NCBI GenBank assembly: GCA_900545805.1
Contig: URAL01000030.1
Location: 1 to 19,965 of the forward strand
Origin: an uncultured Eubacteriales bacterium
GTDB taxonomy: Bacteria; Bacillota; Clostridia; Oscillospirales; Oscillospiraceae
Direction of reading: 5' to 3'
Length of the DNA stretch: 19,965 nt
Positions 8,520-17,289 of this stretch are shown one piece after another. Numbering within the stretch: the first letter of the stretch is position 1; the number at the start of each line of letters is the position of its first letter. A program made the translations under genes and the position numbers. The notes below the pieces were generated by a model. It saw only the letters and a list, made by a program, of their open reading frames with translations. It ran no database searches and was not told the DNA's origin.

Positions 8520-8577
8520 TGCACCCCTTTTCTTAGTACCAGGTATTTTACCATACTTGTCTAACAAAAGGGGTGCA
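8520..8577. repeat. 58-bp imperfect palindrome with IS3-like ends
   Basis: Arms TGCACCCCTTTT (8520-8531) and AAAAGGGGTGCA (8566-8577) are perfect over 12 bp. After one C/C mismatch, TTAG/CTAA (8533-8536, 8561-8564) adds 4 bp. Inside is GGTATTTTACC. Read on the - strand, the right-hand end TGCACCCCTTTTGTTAGACA resembles the ends of IS3-family (IS150-group) elements as I remember them. No clear target duplication is visible. It may also end the bioY transcript before the tktN promoter. The bases between here and bioY (8578-8633) hold only short GC-rich stems. Confidence 0.6.
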
Positions 8578-8633
8578 GTTTGATTTTCGGCTCCGATGGG
8601 CGCAGCAGCTCTCCGCAGGCCGCGGCTTTTTTG

Positions 8634-9164
8634 TTACTCGATATTCACATGCTTTCGTATGACCCTGTCGGTCAGAAATGCCAGTACCATTTTCGCGGCG
8701 TCCGGGATGAGGAACGGGAACACGCATATGCCGAGGGCGGAGGCGTAGCTTATGGGCTTGGAGGCAGAGTAGACCTTCACGAACCACACCGTTCCAAAGG
8801 CGTAGCACAGGGCAAGTCCGGCGATAAGCGAGAGTATCCTCACCCACAGCCCTTCACCCGAAGTCTTCTCGCCGAGCCAATAGCACAGACCGGTGAGCAC
8901 AAAGCCGAAGATGTATCCCCCGCTAGGCCCCATGAGCTTGCCGACGCCGCCGGTAAAGCCCGAAAAAACGGGAAGTCCAACAGCGCCGAGCGCTATGTAC
9001 ACCGCAACGGCTATGCAGCCGCGCCTGCCGCCTAAAAGCAGCAGCGCGGTAAATACCGCATAGGTCTGCATGGTAAAAGGAATGGCTGCCGGAACCGACA
9101 GCCATGAGCAGACCGATATGAGCACCGCCATCAGGGCGATGTAGGCCATATCCTTAGTCTTCAA
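8634..9164 (-). CDS. bioY: Biotin transporter BioY (ECF S component)
   Basis: A 176-residue membrane protein with about six helices that binds biotin and, with the shared ECF module (EcfT plus two ATPases, not in this window), imports it. Seen: the BioY-typical IPFTMQTYAVFTALLLLGG (near 28-46), and GLPVFSGFTGGVGKLMG (near 63-79) followed by PSGGYIFGF. I start it at TTG 9164, because GAGGTG (9173-9178) lies 8 nt upstream and overlaps the nadE stop codon. The in-frame ATG at 9151 is the alternative and has only a weak AAGG. It is the last gene of the asnB-led operon, 11 nt after nadE. Biotin uptake has no direct link to the amide-nitrogen genes before it, beyond being a cofactor like NAD. Confidence 0.92.
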   Translation of the reverse strand: MKTKDMAYIALMAVLISVCSWLSVPAAIPFTMQTYAVFTALLLLGGRRGCIAVAVYIALGAVGLPVFSGFTGGVGKLMGPSGGYIFGFVLTGLCYWLGEKTSGEGLWVRILSLIAGLALCYAFGTVWFVKVYSASKPISYASALGICVFPFLIPDAAKMVLAFLTDRVIRKHVNIE

Positions 9165-9175
9165 ATATTTGCACC

Positions 9176-9901
9176 TCAGAATGTCAGTATACTGCGGCGC
9201 TTATGTTCGCTTTTTGCATGCATACGCTGGATTTTTTCAAGCACCGCATCGTCTATTTTACCACCGCTGAGGTAAGTGTCAAGCTCTTTATAGGTAAATC
9301 CCATTTCGCTCTCATCGGTCTGCCCGTCAAACAGCCCGGCCGAAGGCGCTTTTTCTATGACGCACTCGGGAGCCTTGAGCCAGCGCAGGAATTCATATAT
9401 CTCGGTGACGGTCAGATCGTCGATGGGGTTAAAATCGCACGCGCCGTCGCCCCATTTTGTAAAGTAGCCGACATAGCCCTCGCTGCGGTTGCCGGTGCCG
9501 GAAACCAGACGGTTTTCCGATGCTGCCACGGCATACAGCGTCGCCATTCTCAGGCGCGGAGCGATATTTGCCTCGGCAGCGGCGGTGAGCTTGGTAACGC
9601 CGCCTGCCAGAACGGCCTTTTCTGCCTCCTTGACGGCGGTGAGATCGGCGTAGCGCGTTTCGATGCCGTACTGCGCGGCAACGGTCTCGCCGTCGCGCTT
9701 GTCCATGTCGTAATTCCGCACCGAGGTGCAGGGCATGATAATGCCGACGGTGTTATCGCACGCGGCCTTGCACAGGATGCCGACGAGCGCGGAATCCTTT
9801 CCACCGGAGTTGCCGTAAACTATGCCGTCGGCTCCGCTCTCACGCACTGCGCTGCGGATAAACTGAACTCTCTGAATATATTCCTTTTCGTAGTTTCTCA
9901 T
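9176..9901 (-). CDS. nadE: NH3-dependent NAD(+) synthetase
   Basis: Makes NAD from deamido-NAD, ATP and ammonia, the last step of NAD synthesis. Its 241 residues contain only the synthetase domain; there is no N-terminal nitrilase (glutaminase) domain, so it should use free ammonia. Seen: the ATP-pyrophosphatase loop SGGKDS (32-37), NIAPRLRMATLYAVA, the GTGNRSEGYVGYFTKWGDGA block, FNPIDDLTVTEIY, and the C-terminal KRRSI. The loop has K where most relatives have I or V (SGGIDS). The start ATG at 9901 has AAGGTGA 6 nt upstream. It lies 21 nt after pyrG and 11 nt before bioY. Placement beside glutamine synthetase and two glutamine-using amidotransferases suggests coordinated amide-nitrogen supply. 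Confidence 0.93.
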   Translation of the reverse strand: MRNYEKEYIQRVQFIRSAVRESGADGIVYGNSGGKDSALVGILCKAACDNTVGIIMPCTSVRNYDMDKRDGETVAAQYGIETRYADLTAVKEAEKAVLAGGVTKLTAAAEANIAPRLRMATLYAVAASENRLVSGTGNRSEGYVGYFTKWGDGACDFNPIDDLTVTEIYEFLRWLKAPECVIEKAPSAGLFDGQTDESEMGFTYKELDTYLSGGKIDDAVLEKIQRMHAKSEHKRRSILTF

Positions 9902-9922
9902 TCAAATCACCTTTTAAAAATA

Positions 9923-11515
<1,593 letters not shown>

Positions 11516-11544
11516 TTACTCTCTCATTCTGAAATTTATATCAC

Positions 11545-11566
11545 TTTTCCGTTATCAAACGGAAAA
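11545..11566 (-). terminator. Hairpin spanning the glnA stop codon (possible attenuator)
   Basis: A perfect 9-bp stem (11545-11553 with 11558-11566) has the glnA TGA inside its 4-nt loop. On the - strand the arms are TTTTCCGTT and AACGGAAAA. No T-run follows, so full termination is unlikely. It could slow read-through or mark an RNA processing point between glnA and pyrG. Confidence 0.45.
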
Positions 11567-13654
11567 CAGCATATCGTAGTAGCTGGGGTACGGCCAATAC
11601 TCGGTAGCCGTGAGTGTTTCAAGCTTGTCGATGACGGTGCGCATATCCTCCATTCTGAGGAACACCTCGTCGTGGTAATACTTCATAAGCTCTGCGCTGC
11701 CGGCGCTCGGCGCTGTTTCGAGCGCGGATTTGAGGGACACCATCTTGTCGAGCAGACTCTCGTTCAAGCTGCTGAGCGTTCCGATGAGCGCGCTTTCGAC
11801 GCGGCAGGGCACCTCGGGCAGAGCCTTGCGCTTTTTGATGAGCGTTTCGCTCAGCGCGGCGGTGTACTCGGAAACGGCGTTCAGTATGCCGTGCTGCACC
11901 ATGTCAACGAGCGTTTCGCCTTCGATGGCGATGACCTTGCAATAGTGCTCCATGTGTATCTCGTTGCGCGCTATGATCTCGGCCTCGGTGTAAACGCCGT
12001 ATTTTGTGAGAAGCTCAACGTTTTTCGGCAGCATGTACTCAGGCAGTGCCGTCGAGGAGTTCTTGAGGTTTTTAAGTCCGCGTCTTTCGGCCTCCTCGAC
12101 CCAGCTTTCGTCATAGCCGTTGCCGCCGAAGAGGATGCGGCCGTGATCCTTGAACGTGCGCTTAATGAGCTCGTGCAGAGCCGTGGTGAAATCCGGCGCT
12201 TTTTCGAGCTCGTCGGCAAAAACGCACAGGGAGTCTGCAATGATGGTATTGAGCACCGTGGTCGGCCCCGCAATAGACTGGCTCGAGCCGGGCATACGGA
12301 ACTCAAACTTGTTGCCGGTGAAGGCGACGGGAGACGTGCGGTTGCGGTCTGTAGTATCCTTCGGGATGGGCGGCAGAACGTCAACGCCGATACGCAGCGT
12401 GCCCTTGCTCTTTTCGGTGTAGCCCGTTTCACGGACGATGGAATCGACTATGCCCTCAAGCTCCTCGCCGAGGAACACCGAGATTATCGCCGGAGGCGCC
12501 TCCTGCGCGCCGAGACGGTGGTCGTTGCCCGCAAAGGCTACAGAGCATCTTAAAAGCTCCTGATATTTATCCACGCCTCTGACAAACGCCGCTAAAAACA
12601 GCAGGAACTGTGCGTTCTGACTCGGAGTCTTGCCCGGAGAGAAAAGGTTTTTGCCCGTGTCCGTGCCGAGCGACCAGTTGTTGTGCTTGCCGGAGCCGTT
12701 TACGCCGGCAAATGGCTTTTCATGCAGCAGGCACACAAGTCCGTGACGGTCGGCTACCTTCTGCATGATCTCCATGCTTATCTGGTTCTGATCGTTTGCG
12801 GTGTTAGCGTCGGAGTAGACCGGCGCCATCTCATGCTGAGCCGGAGCGACCTCGTTGTGGCGCGTTTTGGACAAAACGCCGAGCTTCCACAGCTCCTCGT
12901 CGAGATCCTGCATATACTCGGCGACACGCGGTCGGATGGTGCCGAAATAGTGATCCTCAAGCTCCTGACCCTTGGGCGGCTTCGAGCCGAACAGCGTTCT
13001 GCCGCACAGCCTCAGATCCTCGCGCTCGAGAAACAGCTCTTTATCTATAAGGAAGTACTCCTGCTCGGGGCCTACCTGCGCGATGACCTTCTGTGTTTCG
13101 GTATCGCCGAACAGGCGCAGTATTCTCAGAGCCTGGCGGCTCACCGCGTCGCATGAGCGCAGAAGCGGCGTTTTCTTGTCCAGCGCTTCGCCGGAATACG
13201 AGCAGAACACGGTCGGGATGCACAGCGTGCCGTCCTTTATGAATGCAAATGCGGTGGGATCCCATGCGCTGTAGCCGCGTGCTTCAAATGTTGCGCGCAG
13301 ACCGCCGGAGGGGAAGCTGGATGCGTCGGGCTCGCCGCGAACGAGCTCCTTGCCGGAAAACTCCATCGTTATCGCACCGCCTCCGGCGGGCGAAATGAAG
13401 CTGTCGTGCTTTTCGGCGGTAATGCCGGTCAGGGGCTGGAACCAGTGAGTGAAGTGGGTCGCGCCGTTTTCCAGCGCCCACTGCTTCATGCCCTCGGCAA
13501 TGCCGTCGGCAACTTCAAGCGTCAGTGGTTTTCCGTCGGAAAGGCACTTTTTCCACTCCTGGAAGTACTTCTCCTTGACGTATTTGCGCATTGTGCGTTC
13601 GTTGAATACGCAGCTGCCGAACAGCTCAGGGATCTTTTTTACTTCTCTGCTCAT
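11555..13654 (-). CDS. glnN: Glutamine synthetase type III
   Basis: Makes glutamine from glutamate, ammonia and ATP. At 699 residues it is a type III enzyme (type I is about 440-470), as found in Bacteroidetes, some cyanobacteria and many gut Clostridia. Seen: the N-terminal FTHWFQPLTG (68-77), the glutamate-binding VGPEQEYFLID (194-204), HNEVAPAQHEMAP (266-278), NGSGKHNNWS (319-328), the NDHRLGAQEAPPA block, and the C-terminal GNGYDESWV followed by an NS-STALPEY stretch. The start ATG at 13654 follows AAAGGAGG by 9 nt, and that site overlaps the asnB stop codon region, so the two genes are coupled. It supplies glutamine for AsnB and PyrG on either side. The symbol could equally be glnA; the type III call is firm. 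Confidence 0.96.
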   Translation of the reverse strand: MSREVKKIPELFGSCVFNERTMRKYVKEKYFQEWKKCLSDGKPLTLEVADGIAEGMKQWALENGATHFTHWFQPLTGITAEKHDSFISPAGGGAITMEFSGKELVRGEPDASSFPSGGLRATFEARGYSAWDPTAFAFIKDGTLCIPTVFCSYSGEALDKKTPLLRSCDAVSRQALRILRLFGDTETQKVIAQVGPEQEYFLIDKELFLEREDLRLCGRTLFGSKPPKGQELEDHYFGTIRPRVAEYMQDLDEELWKLGVLSKTRHNEVAPAQHEMAPVYSDANTANDQNQISMEIMQKVADRHGLVCLLHEKPFAGVNGSGKHNNWSLGTDTGKNLFSPGKTPSQNAQFLLFLAAFVRGVDKYQELLRCSVAFAGNDHRLGAQEAPPAIISVFLGEELEGIVDSIVRETGYTEKSKGTLRIGVDVLPPIPKDTTDRNRTSPVAFTGNKFEFRMPGSSQSIAGPTTVLNTIIADSLCVFADELEKAPDFTTALHELIKRTFKDHGRILFGGNGYDESWVEEAERRGLKNLKNSSTALPEYMLPKNVELLTKYGVYTEAEIIARNEIHMEHYCKVIAIEGETLVDMVQHGILNAVSEYTAALSETLIKKRKALPEVPCRVESALIGTLSSLNESLLDKMVSLKSALETAPSAGSAELMKYYHDEVFLRMEDMRTVIDKLETLTATEYWPYPSYYDMLFSV

Positions 13655-13669
13655 GGTTTTATCCTCCTT

Positions 13670-15250
13670 TTATTTTCCGCTCGCGCCGTAGTTCTTCAGA
13701 ACTCGTGCGGAGGGGTCGTCAACGTCACAGCCCGGCCATGTCTTGTTCGGCATCCAGAAGTCCTTGACCATCTTCGCCTGACCGGGGTAGTACTTTTCAA
13801 ATATATCTCTGTACAGAAGGCTCTCTTTGGTAAAGGGAGTCGCAAAATCGTATTTTTTGCAGCCTGCGGCAAATTCCTCGTCGCTGTACACGCTCTCTGC
13901 ATAGGCCTTGAGGTCGTCGACCATCGAGTGGCCGACAGCGTCGGAAAACGCGGCCTTCTGACGCCAGAGTATCTCGTCGGGCAGGATGCCATCCTTTTCA
14001 AATGCGCGGCGCAGCAGATATTTGCCCATGTCATAGGTGTTAATTTTCAGCTTCGGGTCAACGCTCATGACATAGCGGACAAAATCGAGATCGCCGAAGG
14101 GCACACGCGCTTCCAGTGAGTTTACGGATATGCAGCGGTCGGCACGCAGAACGTCGTACATGTGCAGCTCGTCCACTCTCTTTTTCGCCTCGCGCTGGAA
14201 CTCCTCCGGCGATGGGGCAAAGTCGGTGTATTTATAACCGAACAGCTCGTCTGATATCTCGCCCGTGAGCAGCACGCGCACATCGGTCTTTTCGTGTATC
14301 GCCTTGCAGCACAGATACATACCCATGCTTGCACGGATGGTGGTTATATCATAAGTGCCGAGCATCGCTATGACCTGCTCGAGCGAGGAGATGACCTCAT
14401 CACGGGTCATGGTTACCTCCATATGCTCCGAGCCTATGAAATCGGCTACCTTGCGTGCATATTTGAGATCGATGGGGTCCTGATCCATGCCTATTGCAAA
14501 GGTACGGATCTTCCTGCCGAGTAGCTTTGCCGATATTGCGCACACTAGGCTGGAATCCAGTCCGCCGGAGAGCAGGAAGCCGAGCGGCGCGTCCGCGTCA
14601 AGGCGCTTTTCAACGCCCGCGATCAGCTTTTCGCGGATCTTGCGGCATACGGTGTCGAGATCGTCGGACGAATACTCGGAAACGCTCGTAAGATCGGCGT
14701 AGCGCGTAAATTTTCCGTCTGCGTAGTAATATCCGGGAGGAAACGGCATTATATCATCGCACAGGCCGACGAGGTTTTTTGCCTCGCTTGCGAATATTAT
14801 GCTGCCATCGGCATAGTGTCCGTAGTACAGCGGGCGGATGCCGATGGGGTCGCGTGCGGCGATAAGCTCCTGCTTTTCATAGTCGTAGATTATCATCGCA
14901 AATTCCGCATCGAGCTTTTTGAACATCTCAAGCCCGTACTCATGATACAGCGGCAGTATGATCTCGCAGTCGGACTCGCTCTTGAAGCTGTATTTTACAC
15001 TAAGCTCCTCGCGGAGCTGTCGGAAGCCGTACAGCTCGCCGTTGCAGACTACAGCATCGTTGCCGAGGTAAAACGGCTGCATACCGCGTTCATCCAGACC
15101 CATTATTGACAGTCTGTGAAAGCCCAGCACCGCGCCGGGCAGCGTCGCCATACGCGTTGCGTCCGGACCGCGTGAGACCGTGCGGTCGAAATACGCTCTG
15201 ATTGACTGAGCGGAAAGCTCCTTAGTTGTGAAACCGATGATTGAACACAT
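13670..15250 (-). CDS. asnB: Glutamine-dependent asparagine synthetase
   Basis: Makes asparagine from aspartate, ATP and glutamine. At 526 residues it has the family layout. The N-terminal class II glutaminase domain has nucleophile Cys2 (MCSIIGF), RGPDA (27-31), HRLSI (45-49) and CNGELYG (69-75). The synthetase domain has the PPi loop SGGLDSS (228-234), LLTGEISDELFGY, and SLEARVPFGDLDFVRY. The start ATG at 15250 follows CGGAGGTG. Upstream is a T-box leader with an AAC specifier, so expression should rise when tRNA-Asn is uncharged, which fits the product. It is the first gene of a run that continues 15 nt later with glutamine synthetase. Confidence 0.97.
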   Translation of the reverse strand: MCSIIGFTTKELSAQSIRAYFDRTVSRGPDATRMATLPGAVLGFHRLSIMGLDERGMQPFYLGNDAVVCNGELYGFRQLREELSVKYSFKSESDCEIILPLYHEYGLEMFKKLDAEFAMIIYDYEKQELIAARDPIGIRPLYYGHYADGSIIFASEAKNLVGLCDDIMPFPPGYYYADGKFTRYADLTSVSEYSSDDLDTVCRKIREKLIAGVEKRLDADAPLGFLLSGGLDSSLVCAISAKLLGRKIRTFAIGMDQDPIDLKYARKVADFIGSEHMEVTMTRDEVISSLEQVIAMLGTYDITTIRASMGMYLCCKAIHEKTDVRVLLTGEISDELFGYKYTDFAPSPEEFQREAKKRVDELHMYDVLRADRCISVNSLEARVPFGDLDFVRYVMSVDPKLKINTYDMGKYLLRRAFEKDGILPDEILWRQKAAFSDAVGHSMVDDLKAYAESVYSDEEFAAGCKKYDFATPFTKESLLYRDIFEKYYPGQAKMVKDFWMPNKTWPGCDVDDPSARVLKNYGASGK

Positions 15251-15276
15251 AAAAAATGCACCTCCGAATTTTTTGG

Positions 15277-15530
15277 GCAGCTATCCCTAAACTTTAGGAC
15301 GAATAGCTGCAAATCCGCGGTGCCACCTAACTTATTGCCGAAGCAATCACTTTTACGGGCTCAAGCAAGCCCTCGTGCCTTAACGCCGCACTCCGCGTCT
15401 TGCCTACTCGGTTTCCCTTTCAGCTTGCTGCTGGTAAAGTGTTATTCACTCATCCTCCGGTATCGGGCTCGCACTGTCCCCGACTCTCTGTGACCGAGCA
15501 TATGAGCTACTTGTCTTCGTCATAGCATTT
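15277..15530 (-). promoter_or_regulatory. T-box riboswitch, asparagine-specific
   Basis: A leader on the - strand. The T-box sequence AGGTGGCACCGCGG is at 15315-15328. Its TGGC reads the NCCA end of a tRNA with discriminator G, as in tRNA-Asn. Stem I begins near 15530 with GACGAAGACAAGTAG, contains an AGAGAGTCGGG stretch, and holds AAC (15441-15443) within GAATAACACTTTACC, taken as the Asn specifier. The T-box is followed by a hairpin at 15277-15310 (GCAGCTAT/ATAGCTGC plus CCTAA/TTAGG). After that hairpin comes CCAAAAAATT rather than a T-run, directly before the asnB ribosome binding site. I see no convincing promoter upstream of stem I. Confidence 0.92.
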
Positions 15531-15577
15531 GCCGTATTAAATTCGCGCTGTTTTCAATGCCCTATAAAAAACTAAAT

Positions 15578-15603
15578 TCTGCCGCACAGAGGAATGCGGC
15601 AGA
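15578..15603. terminator. Hairpin in the divergent asnB/lysR spacer
   Basis: A 9-bp stem TCTGCCGCA/TGCGGCAGA with an 8-nt loop. It extends outward by about 10 more bases with two mismatches (AAAACTAAAT against ACTTCAGTTTT). T-rich flanks occur on both sides, so it looks like a bidirectional terminator. No gene upstream on either strand obviously needs it. The rest of the spacer to 15730 holds a second dyad (AATAAGG ... CAAGGAATTTCCTTG ... CCTTAT, about 15640-15676) and no gene. Confidence 0.55.
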
Positions 15604-15730
15604 CTTCAGTTTTACAGATGAGAGAGCAAATGATTACAACAAATAAGGCTCAAGGAATTTCCTTGCTTCGACCTTATGGCGGTATATTAGCACAAGAAGT
15701 TTGATAAATAAAATACATATACCATTGCGG

Positions 15731-15758
15731 TTGCCATATCAAAAAAATATGGTATAAT
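15731..15758 (+). promoter_or_regulatory. lysR-family gene promoter with embedded inverted repeat
   Basis: TTGCCA (15731-15736), 16 nt, then consensus TATAAT (15753-15758). An inverted repeat CCATAT/ATATGG (15734-15739 and 15747-15752) fills the spacer between the two boxes. A protein bound there would block RNA polymerase. LysR-type regulators commonly repress their own genes, so an autoregulatory operator is a reasonable inference. Confidence 0.7.
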
Positions 15759-15785
15759 GCTCTCAATAGAGAGAGGAGTATGGAG

Positions 15786-16739
15786 ATGGATCTGAGAACA
15801 CTTAGATATTTCACGGTTGTGGCCGAGGAGCTGAACATAACCCATGCGGCCGAGAGGCTGTGCATGAGCCAGCCGCCGCTGAGCAATCAGATGAAGGCTC
15901 TTGAGGAGGAGCTCGGCGTCAAGCTGTTTATCCGCGGCAAGCGGCAGCTGCAATTGACCGACGCCGGCAGGCTTCTGCTTCTGCGTGCAACTCAGATACT
16001 GGATATGACCGAAAAGGCGCAGCGCGAGGTAATGAGCCTTGAGGGCGGCATGAGCGGAACGATAAACCTCGGCATTGTCGAGGGGCGTGCGCCGTTTCTC
16101 ATAGCTCGCTGGATAGCTGGCTTTAAGGAGGAGTTCCCCAACGTAAAGTACAGCATGTGGAACGGCAGCAGCGACGATGTGCTCGACAGGCTGCGTCAGG
16201 GGCTGGTCGATCTCGCGGTCATAGCGGCACCCTACGACACCGAGCACCTTGAGGGCATCACCGTCGGGCGCGGCCCGTGGGTCGCAATAATGTCGCGTAC
16301 AAACGAGCTTGCTCAGCTGCCGGGCGATGAGATATCGCTGCAAAGCCTCGCCGGAAAGCCGCTGATCGTGCCGAGCCGTCCCTCGCGCATCGATGCGATA
16401 CGCGCATGGTTTTCCGAAGCCGGAGCCGAGCCGAAGATCATCTGCACGCTGTCAAACTATCTTGACGCCATTGCCATGTCCGAGCTCGATATAGGTATAA
16501 CTATATTCCCCCGCACAACGTACACGCCGAATGATCTGCTGGTGACAAAGATAATAACCGAGCCCGCACGGCAGATAGAATATGTGCTTGTGCGCATGAA
16601 AAACCGCGAGCCGTCGGAGCTCATGACGGAGTTTATAAACTTCGTGCGCGACACGGAGGACACCACCGCCGATGATCCCGGCTTCAGCGAGATACTCAAG
16701 AACGAGTACGTCCCACCTGCAGATACGCCTTATCTTTAA
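15786..16739 (+). CDS. LysR-type transcriptional regulator
   Basis: A 317-residue transcription factor with the standard layout. The N-terminal winged helix-turn-helix (about 1-60) shows MDLRTLRYF, ITHAAERLCMSQPPLSNQMKALEEELGVKLF and LTDAGRLLL. A linker helix follows, then a two-lobed effector-binding domain from about 90 (TINLGIVEGRAPFL) to the C-terminus. I chose the ATG at 15786 over the ATG at 15780, because GGAG (15775-15778) is 7 nt from the former and only 1 nt from the latter. It is transcribed away from asnB and towards a lysine-riboswitch-controlled ABC importer, whose own strong promoter lies about 240 nt beyond its stop. The effector is unknown. Typical targets are the gene itself and a divergent neighbour, here asnB, but asnB already has a T-box. 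Confidence 0.93.
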   Translation: MDLRTLRYFTVVAEELNITHAAERLCMSQPPLSNQMKALEEELGVKLFIRGKRQLQLTDAGRLLLLRATQILDMTEKAQREVMSLEGGMSGTINLGIVEGRAPFLIARWIAGFKEEFPNVKYSMWNGSSDDVLDRLRQGLVDLAVIAAPYDTEHLEGITVGRGPWVAIMSRTNELAQLPGDEISLQSLAGKPLIVPSRPSRIDAIRAWFSEAGAEPKIICTLSNYLDAIAMSELDIGITIFPRTTYTPNDLLVTKIITEPARQIEYVLVRMKNREPSELMTEFINFVRDTEDTTADDPGFSEILKNEYVPPADTPYL

Positions 16740-16981
16740 TGGCGCCTTCACGCACCTGCGGATACATATATTGCGTCAGCACGACCGGAAACTGCGGAGA
16801 AAACCGTCACAAGCGTAATGGGCAAGCCCATTCCCTACACGGTGCGGCGCAGTGTTGGAAAGCGTCAGTTTTCCGCTTCTGCCGGTATCTTCGACATCGG
16901 GCTGCTGTAACAAATGTATAGGCGCGGCCTTGATTCGCCGCCGAAAATTCGTGCAAATGTGTTAAAAGTTCAGAAAGGGTA
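16740..16981 (+). other. Gene-free stretch after the regulator, with a faint GalE-like fragment
   Basis: I see no intact gene here. The frame in phase with the regulator continues after its stop and reads VTSVMGKPIPYTVRR near 16806-16850. This resembles the short segment near the C-terminus of UDP-glucose 4-epimerase (VTGKPIPY..APRR). The similarity covers only about 15 residues and the sequence on both sides does not match, so it is at best a remnant. A 16-nt palindrome (AATGGGC aa GCCCATT, 16817-16832) lies in the same place. Confidence 0.3.
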
Positions 16982-17010
16982 TTGACAAGAAAAAAAGCCT
17001 GCTTTATAAT
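16982..17010 (+). promoter_or_regulatory. Full-consensus sigma-A promoter of the lysine ABC operon
   Basis: TTGACA (16982-16987), exactly 17 nt, TATAAT (17005-17010): both boxes are perfect consensus with ideal spacing. The transcript would start near 17017, about 17 nt before the lysine aptamer. Such a strong promoter fits control by premature termination downstream. Confidence 0.93.
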
Positions 17011-17033
17011 GCGGCTCAAATAAGACAGCACCT

Positions 17034-17195
17034 GATAGAGGTTGCGGAAAAGATGAGTACTCCACGGTATACGCCGGCAAGCGGCTGCGGAGGAAAGGCA
17101 ATTCCGCCGAAGCGCAGATACGGTTGCCGCCGTGCTGACGCTGGGACTTCGCTGAATAAGCGTCGGACTGTCACATTATTATGTGGAGAGCTATC
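17034..17195 (+). promoter_or_regulatory. Lysine riboswitch (L box) aptamer
   Basis: The closing stem P1 is GATAG (17034-17038) with CTATC (17191-17195). Conserved lysine-aptamer elements follow in the usual order: GATAGAGGTTGCGG, the AGATGAGTA loop-E/turn region, GGAGGAAAGGCAATT, GCCGAAGCG, CGCTGGGAC, CGCTGAATAAGCG, GGACTGTC, the small hairpin CACATTATTATGTG, and GGAGAGCTATC. In this class, bound lysine favours the downstream terminator and turns expression off. It therefore predicts lysine import (or biosynthesis) by the genes behind it. Confidence 0.95.
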
Positions 17196-17227
17196 GAAGG
17201 CAATATAATTTTGGAATTTCTTTTTCA

Positions 17228-17259
17228 AAGCCTGCGATACCGCTTCGGGTCGCAGGCTT
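17228..17259 (+). terminator. Riboswitch-controlled terminator
   Basis: A 10-bp stem AAGCCTGCGA/TCGCAGGCTT (17228-17237 with 17250-17259), with an inner CCG/CGG closed by a CTT loop. ATTAATTTAT follows: U-rich but not a clean T-run. It lies 32 nt after the lysine aptamer and 11 nt before the AAAAAGGAG ribosome binding site of the first gene, the usual place for an L-box expression platform. Confidence 0.8.
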
Positions 17260-17289
17260 ATTAATTTATCAAAAAGGAGTTCCGAAAAA

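Noticed and set aside
8578..8625. A + strand terminator formed by CCGCAGGCCGCGGC followed by six T residues
   Set aside because: The stem is only about 4 bp with a GC-rich loop, and no + strand gene reads into it.
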